Below are positions 15,147 through 18,329 of a stretch of DNA of 18,329 nucleotides, in pieces (position 1 is the first letter of the stretch; every line of letters starts with the position of its first letter). The DNA lies in NCBI GenBank assembly GCA_009701105.1, contig WLKU01000013.1:1-18329 (forward strand), given 5' to 3'. This DNA comes from Actinomycetota bacterium (GTDB taxonomy: Bacteria > Actinomycetota > Acidimicrobiia > Acidimicrobiales > Ilumatobacteraceae). Made by a program: the position numbers and the translations under genes. The notes beneath the pieces were generated by a model. The model had not been told where the DNA came from. It saw only the letters and a list, made by a program, of their open reading frames with translations, and ran no database searches.

Positions 15147-16159
15147 TTCCAGAATTGTTTACTCGTGGTTGGTCTGAATGGACTGGAACCACTTTGGAAT
15201 GGAATCAAGTCATTGAGAGTTTTTCAGACGAAAGTATTTATCAAACAACAAACTGGGCGCTTCACAAGTCCACTTCTGGTTGGAACGTTGTTAGATTTGT
15301 ACACTCCAACGATGGGGTAAAAGTGGACACTGCTGCGCAGTGCCTTTATCGATATGGACCATTAAACACTGCCGTTGTATGGATACCTGGCGGCCCTATT
15401 GGAAACATCAAATCGGTTGACACCAACTTTGTTACCCAACTCAAGATGAGTTTGTCGGTCACCTTTCTCTACATAAGAATTTCAATTATGCGCGGCATAA
15501 GTCCTGATACAACTACTCACCTCACACTTAATTGTTGGCGAAAATCGCAATCAACCATTAGTACCAAATCAAGTTTGATCCATTTACTAGACATGGATCA
15601 ATCATCTCGCCTCATTAGGTGTTCCTCAAATTGGAAACGAAACCTTAAGAGATCTTCGAGAAATCCCTTAAGTCCATATATCTGGAAGGATGTCAACGCA
15701 ACTTCACTGTCTGCTGCTTATTCAGAAATGGATAGTTTTAAAAAGATTGAAGGAGTTGTTTTGGCTCGTCCTATAAACGAACTCCAAAGTGTTATCGACA
15801 TATTTAAAGAAGATTTGATATTGGTACGAAGTGATGACATTAATGGAAATCCATTAGCCATCCGCGGTGTTCTTTGCTTTCATAAAACTGCTTGGGATTT
15901 CATTGCACTTACCACCCCACTCGGACGAAAATGCTATGCATCGCACGCAGTTTTCTGGATGCTTGCCGATGAGTGTTACCAACGTGGGATATTGCAGTAT
16001 GACTTAGGCGGAATTGACCCAATAAATAATAAAGGCGTCTTCGACTTTAAAAAAGGAACTGGTGCTTTGCAAGTCGACTACCAGGGTGAATGGGAGATTT
16101 CCTCACACCGACTCTTTGGCATACTGGCAAGTAGGCTTATCTCGCGAAGAGTTGCATAA
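15143..16159 (+). CDS. FemAB/GNAT-fold acyl- or aminoacyltransferase
   Basis: The 338-residue protein starts at ATG 15143 in an ATGA overlap. The open frame extends back to 15068 but that part only overlaps the DegT-like gene. Seen: SIYQTTNWALHK (31-42) near the N-terminus, VWIPGGPIG (79-87), NWKRNLKRSSR (163-173), the family's W-R-basic patch, and the C-terminal YDLGGIDP with NKGVFDFKKGTGA (286-308), a hallmark of FemX-like duplicated GNAT folds. The middle (100-160) is rich in Ser/Thr and divergent. FemAB enzymes add amino acids from aminoacyl-tRNA to peptidoglycan, while glycan-locus relatives are thought to acylate amino sugars. Here it likely modifies an amino group of the polysaccharide precursor made with the DegT-like protein (inference). 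Confidence 0.82.
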   Translation: MIPELFTRGWSEWTGTTLEWNQVIESFSDESIYQTTNWALHKSTSGWNVVRFVHSNDGVKVDTAAQCLYRYGPLNTAVVWIPGGPIGNIKSVDTNFVTQLKMSLSVTFLYIRISIMRGISPDTTTHLTLNCWRKSQSTISTKSSLIHLLDMDQSSRLIRCSSNWKRNLKRSSRNPLSPYIWKDVNATSLSAAYSEMDSFKKIEGVVLARPINELQSVIDIFKEDLILVRSDDINGNPLAIRGVLCFHKTAWDFIALTTPLGRKCYASHAVFWMLADECYQRGILQYDLGGIDPINNKGVFDFKKGTGALQVDYQGEWEISSHRLFGILASRLISRRVA

Positions 16160-16195
16160 CCTTTTTAATCATAAGTGCACTCATCTGGGGAAGCC

Positions 16196-16240
16196 ATGCA
16201 GATTCGGAAACGAATATTTGATAAAGGTCTGTGCAACTAG
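16196..16240 (+). other. Possible 14-codon leader ORF before the membrane protein
   Basis: ATG 16196 follows a GGGGA (16187-16191) at a spacing of 4 and reads MQIRKRIFDKGLCN to TAG 16238-16240. That stop overlaps the GTG at 16240, an alternative start of the next gene (TAGTG). It is too short to judge as a gene and may be chance; if translated it could couple or regulate expression of the polymerase-like gene. Confidence 0.2.
16202..16215 (+). other. Perfect 5-bp hairpin with GAAA tetraloop in the longest intergenic gap
   Basis: ATTCG (16202-16206), GAAA (16207-16210) and CGAAT (16211-16215) form a stem closed by a G-C pair with a GNRA-type loop. No T-run follows, so it is not a rho-independent terminator. 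It lies in the 71-base spacer 16160-16230, the only one over 35 bases in the window. Confidence 0.3.
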
Positions 16241-17346
16241 TGAGTTTGGTTAGTTACTCAGTCCAAGCAGTCATCTGCACCACTGTATTGCTCATCTTCT
16301 GTATGCGTAGGAAAAGTCTCGACCTATACATCTTGGGCGTGACTTGTGTTTGGCTAATAGCCGTTATCGCGATCTATGCCCGATTTGGAACTGACCAAAT
16401 CAATCTATATTCAAACGATCAAGCAGCACATCTATCACTAATCAATGACTACATTTCCGTACGGGGTATCTCACTAAAGTTCGATGAAATAGTGAACTGG
16501 AGATACTTCATTGTTCTTCCCGCATATTTCAGTTCAAAAATAGGTTTTGATCCGGTTTTGATACTTAAGTTTTCTCAGCTCGTCTATCTAGTGTTGATCT
16601 ACAAATTAGGAGTGCGATTCATCGCAAGAAACCATATCCGAGTACGGGTATGGCATACGGCGTTATTTTGTGGACCAATACTCATATTCATGTCAACTTT
16701 GGCACTGAGGGATTTGGCAATTGGTTTTTTTTCTACAGTATTTCTACTCGAAAAAAATAGATTTGGACGAATGATTGCACTACTCATCACTTTGCTTTTA
16801 CGTCCGCACCTTGCAGTTGCGTTGTTGTTTGGATGGATTGTTTCCTTAATAATCAAAAGATATTCACGCCACCTATTTATCCCCATTATTTCTGCATTCG
16901 CGATAGTTTCCTATGTTTTGGGTTCATATTCTTACTACATCGGACAAAGTATCCGGACTAGTGCCCCTTTAACTGGTGCGAAGGAAGTCTTCAACCAGAG
17001 CAAATTTACGCGACTCGGAGCAAATTTTCTTGGCTTGCAGTTTCTCACTCTAGGCGAAGATGTTGTATCCGCTTCACATTCCACACTTTTTTTGAGCAGA
17101 ATAATATTTTTTGATACCTTTACTACACCTCTTCTTTTCATAGTTTTACTTTTTGCATTCTCGGCCAATTGGACACAGATGAGAACGACAGTTTTTTATT
17201 CTTTTTTATTCTTTTATGGGCTTATTTCGCAAACAGATTGGAATTCTTCTCGACAAAATATTCCGTTCTTTGTTTCAATGGGGCTTCTTGCAGTGGTAGG
17301 GATTGAGACAAGGCGTCAGGCAAAAACTACGGGCTTCGTGAGTTAA
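16231..17346 (+). CDS. Polytopic membrane protein, probable Wzy/EpsG-like polysaccharide polymerase
   Basis: This 371-residue hydrophobic protein has about ten predicted membrane segments by eye (roughly 6-25, 32-50, 92-104, 108-128, 142-173 in two parts, 180-208 in two parts, 214-236, 290-310, 319-333, 343-357). A polar loop follows the second segment (51-90), and LLLRPHLAVALLFGW (188-202) has the Arg-Pro motif common in Wzy-type polymerases; LALRDLAIGFF precedes it. Wzy proteins polymerise lipid-linked repeat units at the periplasmic face. Among so many glycan genes this is the best role, but the sequence is weakly conserved, so it is inference. The start is uncertain: GTG 16231 gives the longest frame but sits only 3 bases after AAAGG, while GTG 16240 is 12 bases after it. 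The next gene begins right at the stop. Confidence 0.75.
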   Translation: MQLVSLVSYSVQAVICTTVLLIFCMRRKSLDLYILGVTCVWLIAVIAIYARFGTDQINLYSNDQAAHLSLINDYISVRGISLKFDEIVNWRYFIVLPAYFSSKIGFDPVLILKFSQLVYLVLIYKLGVRFIARNHIRVRVWHTALFCGPILIFMSTLALRDLAIGFFSTVFLLEKNRFGRMIALLITLLLRPHLAVALLFGWIVSLIIKRYSRHLFIPIISAFAIVSYVLGSYSYYIGQSIRTSAPLTGAKEVFNQSKFTRLGANFLGLQFLTLGEDVVSASHSTLFLSRIIFFDTFTTPLLFIVLLFAFSANWTQMRTTVFYSFLFFYGLISQTDWNSSRQNIPFFVSMGLLAVVGIETRRQAKTTGFVS

Positions 17347-18329
17347 ATGGCACCACGCCCTCAACGATTGCTGTTTATGTTTACGGAAGACTGGGCTTTT
17401 GCATCCCTGTTCCTGGACAGAGCGATTGCTGCAAAAAATGCTGGATACGAAGTTGCTGTCCACGTTCGATGTAGCGAACACCGCACTGTCATCGAACAAG
17501 CAGGGTTACAAGTAATCCCTCACAACATTTCGCGGAGTGGACTTAACCCTTTTAGGGAGTTGGTTTCAGTATTCCAACTCATCAAAGTATTGAGAAACTT
17601 TCGCCCAGACGTAATTCATTTGATCGCACTGAAGCCAATCGTCTTGGGTTCGCTTGCGTCAATTTTTTTTCCAAAATCCAAAGTTGTCAATGCTCCAGTC
17701 GGAATGGGATATTTGTTTGCATCTAACGACGTACGTGCCCGACTAGCGCGACCAATCGTCAAACTCGTGCTCAAATCGACTCTCGGCAGAAAACGATCGA
17801 TGACAATTATCGAAAACTCGGACGATAGAACAAGTTTGGTCGAGGGTGGATTTCTGCATAGTAATCAAATTGTTCTCATTCGAGGTACTGGGGTCAATCT
17901 CGACGTATTCCGACCCACCGCAGAACCAGATGGCCCAAAGATTGTTGTGCTTATCGCTCGAATGCTCCGAGATAAAGGCGTGTTTGAATTTGTGGAAAGT
18001 GCAAGAATTATCAAACGCACACATCCAACTACATTGTTTTGGTTGATTGGTGATGCGGATCCTGGGAACCCTGCTTCGCTCACCACTCAACAGTTGCAAG
18101 AGTGGAATGATGAAGGAATCGTGACGTGGCTTGGCTACAGAACGGATGTTGCAGAATTGTTAACCCAAATTCATATTGTCTGCTTACCTTCATATCGCGA
18201 GGGTTTTGGGAAAGTATTTGTTGAGGCTGGAGCTGCACTCCGCGCTGTGGTTGCAACTGACGTTCCAGGTTGCAGAGAAGCAGTCGAACATCAAGTCAAT
18301 GGACTGCTCGTGGAGCCTAAAAACTCTGA
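17347..18329 (+). CDS. Glycosyltransferase family 4 (GT-B), 3' partial
   Basis: The frame runs open to the window end (327 residues; a final TGA at 18327 is out of frame), missing perhaps 40-60 residues of a family near 370-390. ATG 17347 follows the previous stop with no gap. The N-terminal Rossmann domain has DRAIAAKNAGYEVAVH and RPDVIHLIALKP (86-97); NAPVGMGYLF (115-124) follows. The C-terminal donor domain has VLIARMLRDKG (201-211) with Arg205 and Lys210, LIGDADPG, and PSYREGFGKVFVEAG (281-295), whose Glu285 and Glu293 form the E-x7-E motif of retaining GT4 enzymes. TDVPGCREAV follows. It resembles WbnK/GT4 enzymes that add N-acetylhexosamine or galactose-type sugars from a nucleotide donor; donor and acceptor are not identifiable. 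Confidence 0.93.
   Translation, partial: MAPRPQRLLFMFTEDWAFASLFLDRAIAAKNAGYEVAVHVRCSEHRTVIEQAGLQVIPHNISRSGLNPFRELVSVFQLIKVLRNFRPDVIHLIALKPIVLGSLASIFFPKSKVVNAPVGMGYLFASNDVRARLARPIVKLVLKSTLGRKRSMTIIENSDDRTSLVEGGFLHSNQIVLIRGTGVNLDVFRPTAEPDGPKIVVLIARMLRDKGVFEFVESARIIKRTHPTTLFWLIGDADPGNPASLTTQQLQEWNDEGIVTWLGYRTDVAELLTQIHIVCLPSYREGFGKVFVEAGAALRAVVATDVPGCREAVEHQVNGLLVEPKNS

Noticed and set aside
15420..15620. Possible frameshift in the Ser/Thr-rich middle of the FemAB-like protein
   Set aside because: Family motifs are present in the same frame on both sides (VWIPGGPIG before, NWKRNLKR after), so the frame is intact and this is simple divergence.
18327..18329. TGA at the very end as the stop of the GT4 gene
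   Set aside because: The gene starting at 17347 reads aac tct ga at the end, so this TGA is out of frame; the gene is open and cut by the window edge.

Overview
The window is one continuous surface-polysaccharide (O-antigen or capsule type) biosynthesis locus. It holds eighteen genes, all on the + strand, packed with 1-16 base overlaps or gaps mostly under 35 bases. Only one spacer is longer, 71 bases before the membrane protein. The first gene (class III aminotransferase) is cut at its 5' end and the last (GT4 glycosyltransferase) at its 3' end, so the locus extends past both edges. There are no rRNA or tRNA genes, insertion sequences, CRISPR arrays or clear terminators. I saw no convincing promoter, and the layout fits one long polycistronic transcript whose promoter lies upstream. 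The base composition looks moderately AT-rich by eye and four genes appear to use GTG or TTG starts. The organism is a bacterium that I cannot place. Two genes resemble families I know under Leptospira locus names (LIC12162, LIC13510), but such families occur in unrelated bacteria and are not taxonomic evidence.

Region A (about 1-9290) looks like a pathway for an unusual activated residue. It holds a glutamate-1-semialdehyde-type aminotransferase, an LIC12162-like putative transferase, a D-2-hydroxyacid dehydrogenase, a divergent NeuA-like cytidylyltransferase, a Gfo/Idh/MocA oxidoreductase, a short-chain dehydrogenase, a 3-dehydroquinate-synthase-like cyclase, and a second large putative transferase resembling LIC13510. 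The dehydroquinate-synthase fold, two redox enzymes, a PLP aminotransferase and a CMP-transferase suggest an amino-cyclitol or keto-sugar derivative activated as a CMP/CDP conjugate and transferred by one or both large proteins. The product is not deducible from sequence, and this is the best candidate for an undescribed system here.

Region B (9290-13237) starts with a 6-phosphogluconolactonase homologue. It then has a clear CDP-6-deoxyhexose pathway: glucose-1-phosphate cytidylyltransferase (rfbF), CDP-glucose 4,6-dehydratase (rfbG), an RmlC-like cupin and an extended SDR reductase/epimerase with Arg in place of the usual catalytic Lys. No 3-dehydrase (E1/E3) genes are seen, so the expected sugar keeps its 3-hydroxyl.

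Region C (13234-18329) is assembly and decoration: a GT2 glycosyltransferase, a short DegT-like (PLP aminotransferase fold) protein, a FemAB/GNAT-like acyl or aminoacyl transferase, a polytopic Wzy-like membrane protein and a GT4 glycosyltransferase. The DegT-like/FemAB-like pair could install and acylate an amino group on a sugar. The membrane protein would polymerise repeat units built by the glycosyltransferases.
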